Position numbers and translations under genes: made by a program. A stretch of 64,000 nucleotides of DNA from Monocercomonoides exilis (taxonomy: Eukaryota; Preaxostyla; Oxymonadida; Polymastigidae): contig LSRY02000041.1 of NCBI GenBank assembly GCA_001643675.2, forward strand, positions 188,501 to 252,500. Reading direction: 5' to 3'. Numbering within the stretch: position 1 is the first letter of the stretch; every line of letters begins with the position of its first letter. Shown in pieces: positions 20,901-31,180 of this stretch. The notes beneath the pieces were generated by a model. The model was not told where the DNA came from and did no database searches. It saw nothing but the letters and a program-made list of their open reading frames with translations.

Positions 20901-22399
20901 GATGGTGATGATGAGAGAAAAGGATTCGGAAATGAAGAAGAAGAAGAAGAAGAAGAAGAAGAAGAAGAAGAAGAAGAAGAAGAAGAAGAAGAAGAAGAAG
21001 AAGAAGAAGAAGAAGAAGAAATTGATGATGACGATGAGCTAAATGGATCATTAAGATTAGATTTTAATGAGCTTTCTGTGTTTGTTCCAAAAGAAGCAGC
21101 AGCAGACGAAGATGCCAATGAAGATGAAGCATCCTTTGCAGAGGATTTCTTATCAGATGAATCAGTCAATGAAACATCTGAGTTTGATGACAGCTTATTT
21201 TCTGCCTCTTTCTCCTTCTGCTTGTTCGTCTTCTCTTCATCAGCACTTCTTGTGGCTGCTGCTGTTGATGAAGTTGATTGACTGCTGATTCCTTTTGAAA
21301 GAATCTCATTTTCCAATTGGCTCATTTCTCCTTTCTTCGATTTTGCTGTCTCATTCATCATCATCACCAGCTGCAGCAGGCGAGCATCCCTTTTGAACTC
21401 TCTTTCTCTCCTCAGTCGCCTTTTCTGCCTTCTCTTCTCTTTCCTTCTCCCTCTCTCTTCACTCGTAGTCGACTCTGAGCGTTCTGACGATGACTTCTCT
21501 TCGTTGCTCTTCTCTTCGCTATCTTCTTCGTCACTATCTGAAAATAATTCATAACTGTCGCTATCAGAAGCAGAAAAAAGAGATAAATCAATAGATAAAT
21601 CATCCTTATCAATGTTAGCTTCATTAATTTTTTCATCTTTTTTTTCTTGTTCAATATTTTTATTGCTTGAAGTTTTGGATTCCGCTTTTTCTTTTCTATT
21701 TTTTTCATGTTTACTTTCTTTCTTTTTCTTTGTTTCTTTCATTTTTTTCAACTGAGAAAGTTGTGCAAGTTGTTTCTCCATTCTTTTCATTTCTCTCTGC
21801 AAAAGAGCAATTTTAACGTGTGACCTCTCATTTTCTTTTTTCAGCTCGGACAGTTCCCGTTGAGTTTCTTCTTTTTCTAATTCCTCTTTTTTCTTCAAAG
21901 CTAATGCAAGAATGAACTCTCTGCTTTCTGGATTTTCAGTTGCACTCTTTTCTAATTCTGATTGCTTCGCAACGCTTCCATCTCTATTTCTCTTCAAACC
22001 TGTATCTGGATAAAAAAGATGTAATGGTGACCAAATCCCTTCTCCAATTTGAGTTGAGTATTCCCTTTCATTTTTCTGCTTCAAACGTTGAAGGAGCTGT
22101 GTTGAATTTTCCCATCTTTTCGCAGAGCTCCCAACAAAAGTTTTAAGAACAGAACTTGTATCCACAGAATGAAAAAGTAATTGCTCAATTGGATCAAAAT
22201 GGAGCGAGTGATAAGTTTGTTGTTGATGATCATCATGATCATTTAAAGTTTTTTGTTTGTATTGTCCCTTCCTTAAATCGAAAGGGGCCGAAGAAGAAAA
22301 AGTTTCATACCTTGCCTGACCATTTTTTTCTGAATTTAAAAGTCTGTGCTCTTGTGAACAAGTCTCATGACTTGTTTGGCATTTAGACGTATTTATCAT
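17966..22399 (-). CDS. 1477-aa Ser-rich disordered protein with 16 NPF motifs, possible endocytic scaffold
   Basis: A single-exon reading from ATG 22399 to TAG 17966. Residues about 1-130 look folded and include FDPIEQLLFHS and WSPLHLFYP. A Lys/Glu coiled coil follows (about 165-260), then acidic and Ser/Lys-rich linkers and a Glu/Gly tract near the middle. Poly-Ser tracts are interrupted at intervals by NPF: I count 16, mostly as (S/N/P/D)NPF(L/A), plus one DPF. NPF binds EH domains of Eps15/EHD-type endocytic proteins, so an endocytic or recycling scaffold is a reasonable inference. There is no ENTH/ANTH or other named domain I recognise. Many Ser runs are TTC/TCT-type microsatellites. Glu-rich ORFs on the opposite strand are shadows. 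Confidence 0.8.
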   Translation of the reverse strand: MINTSKCQTSHETCSQEHRLLNSEKNGQARYETFSSSAPFDLRKGQYKQKTLNDHDDHQQQTYHSLHFDPIEQLLFHSVDTSSVLKTFVGSSAKRWENSTQLLQRLKQKNEREYSTQIGEGIWSPLHLFYPDTGLKRNRDGSVAKQSELEKSATENPESREFILALALKKKEELEKEETQRELSELKKENERSHVKIALLQREMKRMEKQLAQLSQLKKMKETKKKKESKHEKNRKEKAESKTSSNKNIEQEKKDEKINEANIDKDDLSIDLSLFSASDSDSYELFSDSDEEDSEEKSNEEKSSSERSESTTSEERGRRKEKRRQKRRLRREREFKRDARLLQLVMMMNETAKSKKGEMSQLENEILSKGISSQSTSSTAAATRSADEEKTNKQKEKEAENKLSSNSDVSLTDSSDKKSSAKDASSSLASSSAAASFGTNTESSLKSNLNDPFSSSSSSISSSSSSSSSSSSSSSSSSSSSSSSSSSSSFPNPFLSSSPSSFTSPSPSPSTTSSSSPFSSPFPSAKDSTDSSSSSSSSSSSSSVSSSFDNPFAQSASISFNSNPFLAAAKEKEENKEEKKTSGFGVFSDAANEKEKPKEPEKASSPFSSFPPASSSPMGNPFLQYVQSSSSSSSSSSSSTSSSPFTAKTTETSQSSSSSTINNPFGSPSFSLPPLPLPSPSLSDSSSAKKPSNLLAQAVPIVAAELTEADKKAIEEGKERDREIAAEKIQKIKERREGMQKGMWGKKEEEEEEEEEEEGEEGDDGDDEGEEGEEGEEGEEEDDGEEGEEGEGGEYEEGEEGEEEGEGEGDWEGDEGEEGEEWEEGEGGEGANSSSSVNASGEGGAGGGEEEEGGRVEDFIDQAFSDELMPSKRRRYFRDEEEDNITTSSGGEKKEGAKGKGKENDDDTIILSLHPNPFASASAISSASGMNVSVSDISSPSVKNSLASSSSLTSSSSSSSVQSASASDNPFASFSNVFATSTDSNASIQKSLTSSSSSPSPSDSDSSSASNNPFASLSKLAPAPSGLSTQNSASNPFLSVTPSSSSSSSSASSAPSSSLSPSPSSTSSSSSSAANTSSSVAASNPFLNATKTITANIEPASSNEAPKNPLSSPISSSSSSSSSSFSSSSLPSFNTNASVTVDPASNPFAAAAMSFQSSTASSTPSANPIGSGITSSSSSSSSSLSAPSSLSATSTITSSLPSSSLANPFSSSSSSSSSSSVPAGLFNSANNPPLPPPSASAEELAAAAFPSTLSSKASPFGSTAPSFSSSSSSSPFSATSSISSSSSSSSSVSSASVKNNPFLAAVLASSPSIDLSDINSIESSSGYASPQEIAAKMASKANDSIIVKNSDYLDPDKNPYKYTLNTDIAPKTQHKQASSLNIFDTSSSTSSSSSSSSSSSQAPFTPLPNPFDNLKYDTSFSSSANNNPFAGKSSFSLSSPTSQITFTAGKSQNVDMNSSIFSLSSNIPNPFDPASRK

Positions 22400-22511
22400 T
22401 TTAAATTAAAAGTTAAAACTTTTAATTCAGCAAAGAATACAATTATTAAAAACAGTGATCTTTTTAATTTTGGATTTTTTTGATCATCGAAAAGTCCCAA
22501 TATGTGAAATC

Positions 22512-23301
22512 ATGTCACAACCTTCCATTCGCCACGACTTTTACCAAACAGAAGATCAATTAGTTCTCTCTCTGTATGTGCGAAATATAAAAGAAGGTGG
22601 TTGTGAATGCAAAGTTTCTGATGATACCATTGATATTGAACTCACTTTGCCTGATGATTCAAAACAACAGTTATTAATTTATCCATTTGGAGAAGTGGAA
22701 CCAGGAAAGGAAAAAATTGCGTATAAAGGCGTTAAAGTTGTTATTACGTTCCAAAAACGTGCAATGGTTTGTATTTTATGTTTTATTTTTCAATTTATAA
22801 ATTTTTTGTCTTCCTTCCAACTAATTTCAAGTTTTTGTGGCCAGCAAACGAGAGAGAAAAATCAGAACCTTGTGTCAAACGTGCTTCCGAAGTTGGAAAA
22901 ATTGAATCAAATTCAGATTCTAAAGTTGAAAAAAAACCAAAATTAATATATCCTTCGTCAAAAGGAAAAGTTGATTGGGATTCTCTCGCAAAACAGGTTA
23001 AAGAAGAAGAGGAAAAAGAAAAAAAAGAATTGGGTGGAGAAGAGGGATTAAACGAACTTCTTAAGGTTTGAATACTTTTTTTTTTTTAACATAAAAAAAA
23101 AATTAATTATATTGATTTTTTCAAATGAAAAATACACAGGGGATATATGCAAATGCTGATGATGATACAAAAAGGGCAATGATAAAAAGCTATCAACAAA
23201 GTGGGGGTACTGTTCTCTCAACAAATTGGGCCGAGGTTGGGAAAGGTGATGTTAAACCACAACCTCCAAAAGGAATGGAGGAACGGAAATGGGAGATTTA
23301 A
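22512..23301 (+). CDS. SUGT1: SGT1 co-chaperone, CS plus SGS domains, no TPR, 3 exons
   Basis: HSP90 co-chaperone of the SGT1 family, linked to SCF ubiquitin ligases and kinetochore assembly in yeast. Exons: 22512-22766, 22832-23065, 23140-23301, all phase 0, giving 216 aa. Residues 1-90 form the CS domain (IRHDFYQTEDQLVLSLYVRN ... AYKGVKVVITFQKR). The C-terminal half is the SGS domain (YPSSKGKVDWDSLAKQV, then TKRAMIKSYQQSGGTVLSTN, WAEVG). The N-terminal TPR domain of yeast, plant and animal SGT1 is absent: the ORF starts three codons before the CS domain, and only 112 bp separate it from the divergent NPF-protein gene. A cryptic upstream exon cannot be excluded, but no TPR-like sequence is visible. 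Confidence 0.9.
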
Positions 23302-23508
23302 GCTTTTATTAATCATGTGTAATTAAATTTGAGTTATTATAATTTTTTTTGTTTTCACTTCAAAGCCATTCGAAAGCTATCCATCATTCATTCTTGCATC
23401 ACTACTCAAAAATATGCATCGGTCAGCTATGGTCAATAGAAAAATTAAAAAAAAAAAAAACAAAATGATAAAAACAAAACTTATTTTTCTATTGCAAAAT
23501 GCGCAATA

Positions 23509-24042
23509 TCATGACTTCTGCTTTCCAATTCGAAGCGGATTATGAACTTTTTCTTCGAGGTCTGAATCTGGAATACTGAAATCATCTTCAGAATAATCAT
23601 CTTCCATTTGCTCATTAGAATCAATGAGATTTCGTAAGTTCTTTATTTCAAGATTTCGAAGTGCAATCTTTATTACTCATTCTTAAAAAAATAATAATTG
23701 AAGCGTTGGTTCAAACTTGATCGAAAACAAGATCCAATCTTAATTTCAACTGACATTTTTCATTAATTAATTCTTCCAGTATTTTTGTTGATGATTGATT
23801 TTTTTCTTTTCTTCCTGTTTAAAAAATAATTGAAAAAAATCTTTTCTTTTAAAAACTTCAAAAGTTTTCCAACCATGTGACCATTGTCCATCTTTATAAT
23901 ATAGCGTTTTATCTCCAAGTGTTATTTGGGGAGCCGTTTGAAAATTTTGCATTGGTTTTGACTGCAAAATATTTTTCTCAAAAAAATATATATTTTCTAT
24001 GGTTACTTTAATATTCCCATACATTTTTACTGTATTATTCAT
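23509..24042 (-). CDS. CBY1: Chibby-like basal-body protein, 3 or 4 exons
   Basis: Rebuilt on the - strand as 24042-23874, 23814-23717 and 23667-23509, phases consistent, 141 aa. A further GT-AG segment inside exon 1 (45 nt, from GTAACC to TTTGCAG) is probably another intron and would give 126 aa, the length of human Chibby. The core LGDKTLYYKDGQW matches the Chibby signature (hydrophobic-x-FENGQW type). It is followed by a short coiled coil with NEKCQLKLRLDLVFDQ, like the leucine zipper of Chibby, and an acidic/basic tail. Chibby acts at the distal basal body/transition zone in ciliated cells. The ATG lies only 18 bp from the divergent farnesyltransferase ATG. Family call moderate; the gene itself is well supported. 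Confidence 0.65.
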
Positions 24043-24060
24043 TTAGTTATTTCAAGGATA

Positions 24061-26928
24061 ATGAAGAAAAAGAATGAGAAAAAACACTCACCAACGTTTA
24101 TAAAATATAACCCTCATTTTAAAACCCTTGCTCAACAAATTGAAACATGTGAAACGGTTTCGACAGTGCGGGCTCAAGTTCTTCAATACTTCAGAAATGG
24201 AAAAATGCTAAATAGGATTGCCCATGCAAAATATTTTTTAGACATTATGATTTCCTTGCCTGGTGCAGTGGAAAAGTTGGATTCTACTCGTTCTTGGGTG
24301 TGCTGTAATTCTTTGGGAAGCAATTCTCAATATTTTTAAAATTAGTATTTTTTCTGGGCACTACAAGGACTTGATCTGATTGGATTTCATATTAAGCCGC
24401 ATTCTCCACTTGCGAAATGGATTTTGAATACGATACGTACTTTTCAACACCCAAATGGAGGTTTTTCTGGAACTTCTGGATTATTCCCTCATATTGTTCC
24501 GACATATACGTGCATCCATATATTAGCCTTAATTGGAAGTGAAGAAGCTCTTGAAATTATAAATTTAGATGGACTTCATCGTTTTTTGAAAAGTCTTTTG
24601 ACAAGCATTGACTTATTTCCTCCACATAATCCCTTTTTTTCTCAGGATGGAAAGTACTTCAACGAATCGGCAATGAATTCTGACGGAGATTGCCGGTCGA
24701 CCTATTGTGCTTTAACAAGTGCTTCTTTGTGCTGCTTGCTGGATGAAGATTTAACTGAAAACGTCAAGAATTGTCTATTAAATTTGCAGAGTTATGAGGG
24801 TGGTTTTGGAGGAGAAATTGGAAATGAGGCGCATGCAGGATACACGTATTGTGCATCAGCATCACTTGGAATTTTAACGGGACTGGATGAAATTGAAGGT
24901 GAAAAGGAGCTTATAAATTGCATTAAAGAGAAGAAAGTTCAAGCATCAATTTTATCTGGGAAGCATGAATTAAACAAATTGCCTCCATTTGAAGAGAGAA
25001 AACGCCCAAACACTTTTGATCTGAATGCACTCACGAGGTGGTGTGTGCAGCAGCAGAAGGAGTTTGAAGGAGGGTTTGCAGGGAGGACACACAAACTTGT
25101 GGACGGGTGCTATTCCTGGTGGACAGGAGGAAGCTGTGTGATTGCTGAAGCATTACAACAGCTGGCAATGGAACACGATCCAATTGCCAATACATTGATT
25201 GATGGGAAAGAAGGAAAAAGAACACAAAAAATGCATTCTGGAAGAGATATTCATAATGAAAGCAAAGAGCAGGAGAATGTTTCAAAAAGAAATGTGCAGG
25301 TGTCAAATGCATCTTTCCCAGCATTTTTAAAGAAATGTCGGTCAGTTGAGATGAAGCAGCGGATGGCAATGTGGAGAGTGAAGCGGAGGAGGAGCGAGGC
25401 AGCAGGAGAATCGGCAGAGCTTCTGATGGAAGGAAGAGAGAGTATCGACAGGAAGAATGAGGAGGAAGAGAAGGAGGAGGAGAATGAAATGGGCAAATTA
25501 CATGATGCATTTGAAGAAGAAGGAGGAGGAGGAGGAGAAGAAGAAGAAAAGAAGGCTTTGTCTGAAATGGACAAAGAAAACATAAGTTCAAACAAAAAAG
25601 AGCAGAAAAGCGAAGCATCTGAGAAAGAAAAGGAAGAAATCGAGAAAGAAGAAGAAGATGATGATGATTCAAGTTATGACGAAGTGGAAGAAGCAAAGGA
25701 AGAGCTTAGATCGATTGAAAAAGCGTGTTTGAAAGCAAAATGTGAGCTTTCCAGAACAAAACACTCTTTTTTTGTGCTGCCTCAGATGAGCCAGCTGCAT
25801 TTCACTGCAAATCAGACACAGAAATTTCCATTGAAATATTCTGATAACATTCACTTCACTCATTCATCATCATCATCTTCTTCTTCTTCTTCTTCTTCTT
25901 CTGATAAGCATCACTTGACAGAATCCAATGAATGTGCTCTCATTCAATCTCAATCTTCCTCACATCAACCACATTCACGCACTTCATTACAATCTTCTTC
26001 TTGTTCATCTCATTACACTTCATTAACATCATCTTCATCTTCATCTTCATCAGCATCTTCTTCTGATTCTGATTCTGATTCTCTGCAGTTTCCTCTTGTT
26101 CCTTCCAATTCTTCTGCTTCTGGAACTTCTTCTTCTTCTTCTTCTATCCTTCCCTCCCAACCGCTCCTTTCCCCAATCTTCTCCCCCTCTTCTCTCCTCT
26201 CCTACATCTTCTGCTGCACACAGTACCTCTCCCTCGAAAAGGGCGGGCTAAGGGACAAGCCAGCGATGAATGCAGACGCATATCATTCGTGTTATGTCCT
26301 CTGCGGAGCATCTTTGGCTGAGTGGGCAATGTTGAGAGAGAGAAAAAGAATGATGCAGAACTGTTGTTATTATTCACCTGAGTGTTTGAAGGAGAGTGGA
26401 AGGGGAGAGAAGGAAGAAATGAAGAAGGAGGAGGAAATGAAGAAGAAGAAGGAGGAGAAGGAGAAGGAAGAATCAGAAGTTGAAGATGAAGAATTGAAAG
26501 ATGAATGCTGTGATGTGTTGAATGTGAAGAGAATGTTTGTGAAGTGGGCTGATCAGCTTTTGCCGTCAAGCATACAAGTTGAGCCTGCTGAAACTCATTC
26601 TTCTTCTTCTTCAGTTGAATTTGATCCAACAAAACTGACATTTGAGGAGCTTGTGAAGAATTTTGATGTGGATTCATTGGACGACGTAGAAGAATATGAA
26701 GAAAGAAATGACAAAACAGCAAAAATTGATTCAAAAACAGATTCTTCTTCTTCTTCTCATCAATCAAAAACGATGTTATTCTGCAAACTTCCCCTGTTCC
26801 ATATTCATCCCTTGAGTCAAATAGATCCCATTCATGGAATATCAACTGAAAAAGTTGTCAAAGCCAAACGCTTCTTTCTGAACAAGCTGAAGAGGAAATA
26901 CAATTCTGATTCAGATTTACAAAAATGA
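24061..26928 (+). CDS. FNTB: Protein farnesyltransferase subunit beta with a ~340-aa disordered insertion, 2 exons
   Basis: Catalytic beta subunit that binds Zn and transfers farnesyl to CaaX proteins. Exons 24061-24297 and 24346-26928 (48-nt intron), 939 aa, against about 440 in animals. Alpha-alpha barrel repeats are clear: HPNGGFSG, HIVPTYTCIHILALIGSEEA, YEGGFGGEIGNEAHAGYTYC, FEGGFAGRTHKLVDGCYSWW, KGGLRDKP and AYHSCYVLCG. The Zn ligands Asp (about 332), Cys (about 334) and His (about 726) are present. Between LVDGCYSWW and the last repeat lies an insertion (about residues 350-690) of Lys/Glu and poly-Ser sequence, and a second acidic/Ser insertion precedes the C-terminal IDPIHGISTEKV helix. 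The core motifs suggest a functional enzyme. Confidence 0.92.
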
Positions 26929-27008
26929 AGAATTTTAACTTTAATAAAAAAAACATGAGAAATTTGATTAAAATCTTATAAAACAAAGCAAAGCTGATAG
27001 GAGATTTC

Positions 27009-27330
27009 ATGCTGAAACGTTATCACTATCGTATTTATTTTGAAAGTAATGTGTTTGTTTTTAATATGAACTTTCTGTTGTTTATGTTCAATTTAAATGG
27101 TTTTGTTCTTCTTTTGAGTCATTTTTTTATTTTTCATTTCTGTTTATATTTTTATTCATCATCAACAAATAAACTTATTAGCAAAAAAGGAAGAAAACCT
27201 TATTGCTCAAATTGTAAGCATGTTAAATGCAACAGAACCCTCTGCAATAGCACTGAGAAATACTCAGAAGATATGGAACAGGAAAAGAGAGGAAGAAGAG
27301 AAGAGGAGAAGAGGAGAAGAGAGGAAGTGA
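27009..27330 (+). CDS. Possible small gene, 61 aa, two exons
   Basis: ATG 27009-27045 could splice (donor GTAATG, acceptor TTATTAG) to 27182-27330, giving a 61-aa basic, helical protein containing EENLIAQIVSMLNATEPSA. The exon-2 frame has amphipathic, protein-like composition, better than the competing unspliced 132-aa frame (27009-27407), whose first half is a T-rich translation typical of introns. No family recognised. It lies in the gap between convergent FNTB and CCDC93. Confidence 0.3.
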
Positions 27331-27541
27331 AAGAGATATTAAATAATTTGTTGAGAATGTCAAGCAGAAAACGAAAAGCAATGAAGCGAATACAGACAAA
27401 CAAATAAAAACAGACACCATGATTAATCAAAACTGAGAAAATTGAATAACAAATAAAAATGTTGAAAAAATAATCTTTTTTCTAATTAAAAACAACAATA
27501 AAAAAATTGATTTGGCATGGAAATCACTTTGCATCAGCCAT

Positions 27542-30500
27542 TTATTCATTATCCTCTTCATCAAAATCTTCTTTGCGAGCTTTCCTCTTTTGCTGTGTGT
27601 TTTCTTCAGAATCATCATCTTCATCGTCATCTTCATCACTTTCGTCTCTTTGTCTTCTGCTTCCAGACGCAGATGCAGACTTTGAAGCAGTTTTTGAATA
27701 ACCTTCATCTTCCTCATCATCATCTTCATCGTCATCCTCATTGTCTTCATCATCCTCATCCTCTTCTTCCTCTCTCTGCTGGCTTCTTGTCTGTGACTGA
27801 GATTGTGATTGAGATTGTGATCTTGTCTGTGATTCTTCCTCGTCTTCATCATCACCCTCGTCATCTTCATCATCCTCATCTTCATCGTCCTCATCCTCCT
27901 GCTGTCTTTCTCTCTCTTCCATCTCCTCCACCCTCTGTTGCAACCTCGCATTCGTCTCCATCTCATCCTGCAGTCTCTTTGTCAATGCCAAATATTGCTT
28001 CTTCTCTTCCACAAGCTTGTTGTACTTCTGTGTGAGCATCATGTGCTGCACCCGCTGATTCTCTAAGATGCCCTCTTGCTGAAATGACATGGTGCATTTT
28101 ATTTATTTTATTTTTATTTTCATTTCATTTCATTTATTTATTTTTATCAATGGAAATAAATTGGAAAAAGTTTTTATATTACTGAAGAAATTCCTGTTAT
28201 TCACACCTTCTTCAAACTTTTGCCTGTCTGCTCGCAAATGTTGTTGATGTCTTCAATCAACTTGATTTGTGTTGGGCGCTGCTTCATCGAGCGAGGGAAT
28301 GTTTCCTGAAAGAAACAGATCATTCAAAAAGATGTCAAAAAAAAACAATCCATGTCAAATTTTCACAAAAAGTTCAAAATAATTAAAAAAAAAAAAAATA
28401 CTCATCAATCAATATAAGCACATCTCATTTCCAAAATGATTCAACGTTAAAAAATAAATAAAATAAATAAAATAAATTGATTAACAAATAAGTCATTCTT
28501 CGTTTCATTTCTTCCTCTCTATCAAGTATAACAGAAGGAAAAGAAACACACAATAATACTCTGTATCGTCGTTGTTTCTCTGTCTAAGCAAGTCTTCCTA
28601 TCAACCAGTGTGTTGAATGTGTTGATGTGCTTCCTTGTCTCATCCAAGTAAATGCCCATCAGACCGAACAATTCAATGAAACGTGTCTGATATTGGAAGA
28701 GCTCGGGGCGAGTTGGTATCTCATCAATCAGACGCTGCTGGCTGGCAATTTCCTGAAATATTAGAGAGAAAAAGGAGGAAGGAAGGAGGGAAAGAGAAAG
28801 AAAGAAGAGAAAAGAAGAATTATGAAATTTAGCGAAAGTTTAATGAAAAGAATGAAGAGCGAAAATAAATGAATTTGAAGATGAATGAAGAAAGAAGAAG
28901 TTGAAAAAGCAAAAACAACAAAAAAGTCCTGTCAAACTCTGTTCTTCTGTGCCAGAAGTGTTCTCATCCTCTGCAACTTGGCGCTTTCTTCAGACAGAGC
29001 TGTCTTCAATGCAATTGTTCTCTCATCTTTCCTTGGATCACTAAAGTAGCATTGATACAAAACAAATGAATGGTAATAACAATGAATAAATAAATAAGAA
29101 AAAGAAAAAGAAAAAGAAAAAGAAAAAGAAAAAGAAAAAGAAAAAGAAAAAGAAAAAGAAAAAGAAAAAGAAAAAGAAAAAGAAAAAGAAAAAGAAAAAG
29201 AAGTAGACGATGACAAAAAAGAAGATATCATTCATTAATAAATAAATAAAATGTTTATATATTTCCATTTCAAACAAACAATCTCCACATACTTCATCAT
29301 CCTCACATCCAGCACCAGCTTCTGCCAATACTCAAACTGCTTCTTGCAGTTCACTTTGAACATCTTCTCCTGCTCCTTCAGCGTCTCGTTCAACTCCACC
29401 AGCCGCCTCAGGTTCTGCACCACACCTGGATCCTGCTTGTCTTCCTCTGCTTTCAGCTCAGCCATTCGTTCTCTGTTTTCATTCAGCTCTTCTTCAATCT
29501 TCTCAACTTCGGCTTCTTCTTCGTCGTTCTGCTCTTTCATCGCCTTCAACTTTGCAACTTGCTCTTGGAGATGTCTAAAAAGGGAGTAAAAATTAATTGT
29601 TCATTTAGAAAATATTAAATAAAATAAAAAGAAGAATATAAAACAGTCCAAATTAAGAGGAAAAAAATCCATTTCCATATTAAAAATGCGAAAGAAAATT
29701 CCAACTAATAAGCGTTAATTCTTCTTTCCTCTCTTTCCCCTCTTTTCTTTTCTTTTCAAATCTTTTCAAATATTTTTTTTTCTCTCATTTCCTTTACTTC
29801 ATTTTCTCGCCCAATCTCCATTCTCTATTCTCCCTCATCCAATCCACTTTTGTCTCATACGATTTCTTTCCCTGTATCAGCTTCTCCAGATTGTCCAGCT
29901 TCTGCTTCAGCGCCTCCACATGCTGTTTTGTGGATGACAGGTCAATCTGCTTCTTCTGCTCGTCATACAACTTGATCGCCTTGTTCATCTCATCGCTGTT
30001 CAGCCCCAAAAGCTTCCCAACTGTGTCTGCCTTTACACCATCATGCTGCCCATGCGCTGCTGCCCCTTCCATCCCTTGCATCAGTTCTGCCACTCTCTCT
30101 TTCTCCCGAGCTTTCTCTTCATCGTCTTCTTCCTCATCTTCTTCTTCTCCTTTTCCTTTCCGCTTCTTCTTTCCCAGTTTTGATAAGGCTAATCCAACAC
30201 CGCTTGTTTTCCCGTATTCAAGTAAAATGCGTTGAATTCTAGCTTCTTCATCAATTTCTCGAAGTCTCCTTTTTTGCCTATATAGACGTTGTACTGGAGG
30301 AATTTCTTTCTGGATAGCGGATAATGGTAAAGAATCGGCCAATGGATCATATTTCCTGTCTTCATCTGATGGAATAAGAGCCTCTTTCCGATATGTGAAT
30401 TCAGCTGAACGTCTAAAAGATCTTTCTGTGCTCGCACGAAACTCAAAGGTTTTTCCCACGAGCCATTGAATAATTGGATAAAGACGTTCGTAGTCAAGAC

Positions 30501-30942
30501 CCTGAATGTGAACAGGTTGGCAACTAAGTTTGCAACCGCTTGCTTTCATTGCTTGAAGAATATTTTCAGAAATTTTGCTGTCATAAATATATATTTGAAC
30601 TCTTCCAGAAATATAAAATAAAAACAGCAAACATTTTTTCTCGAATATTTGGATTTTCCTTGAAAGTAACATCAAAATCGACATCAACACTACTTGCTGT
30701 TAGGCACCAAGCCATACCACCTACAACCTTTAGAACACAATTGAGCCAACATTTTATTAGAAATTTGAATTTTATCCGTTACAATCAAATTTTCACGATT
30801 TAATTATTTTGTAGCAAACTTTATCAAATGGTGAAAGTGCAGGAATACGTGCTCTGAAATACCCAGCAGAAACAAGAAGGTTAATGATTTTATCATAAAC
30901 CTTCTGTCTTTGTGCTTGTGTTTCCTCAAGAACTCTCGACAT
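27542..30942 (-). CDS. CCDC93: Commander (CCC) complex subunit CCDC93, 8 exons
   Basis: Endosomal recycling factor: CCDC93 pairs with CCDC22 and COMMD proteins and works with retriever and WASH. Exons on the - strand: 30942-30820, 30727-30633, 30577-29798, 29574-29293, 29040-28938, 28752-28552, 28305-28207, 28078-27542. Phases agree and give 739 aa. The N-terminal globular domain shows AGYFRARIPALSPFDKVVGG, MAWCLT, VDVDFDV and HIQGLDY. After it come LLEYGKTSG and long coiled coils (NLRRLVELNETLKEQEKMFK; LFQYQTRFIELFGLMG) as in animal CCDC93. The last exon ends in an Asp/Glu/Ser/Gln-rich tail that is longer than usual. Intron 4 holds a (TTTTTC)n tract on the sense strand. Confidence 0.88.
29098..29203. 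repeat. (GAAAAA)n microsatellite in a CCDC93 intron
   Basis: About 17 near-perfect 6-bp units. On the sense (-) strand it reads (TTTTTC)n, the same unit that dominates the long DDX1 intron. It lies inside intron 29292-29041. Confidence 0.95.
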
Positions 30943-31180
30943 GTTTGATCTTTACCCTTTGACTATATAATTAAAAAATTATTCTTCAAATTTTTATTAA
31001 TTTTTCTTTTATGTGATAAAAATATTCAATAAATCAACGAAAATAAAATTTGAAAAATGACGTGTTAGCAATAATTAGAAACTCACAGAATTTAGAGAAT
31101 GAAAAACAAACAATAGAAAAATACAAAAAGGAGGTATAAATCTGAATATGAAATGTGAAGTATTTTTTCAAAGCGTCATT

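Noticed and set aside
18438-21281. Glu- and Ser-rich + strand ORFs opposite the NPF protein
   Set aside because: Complement of (TTC)n-encoded Ser runs; no independent coding features.
25031-25696. - strand Leu-rich ORF opposite FNTB
   Set aside because: Antisense of the Lys/Glu-rich FNTB insertion, with no domain.
27009-27407. Unspliced 132-aa ORF
   Set aside because: Its N-terminal half is a T-rich, Phe-laden translation typical of introns; the spliced 61-aa reading is better though still weak.
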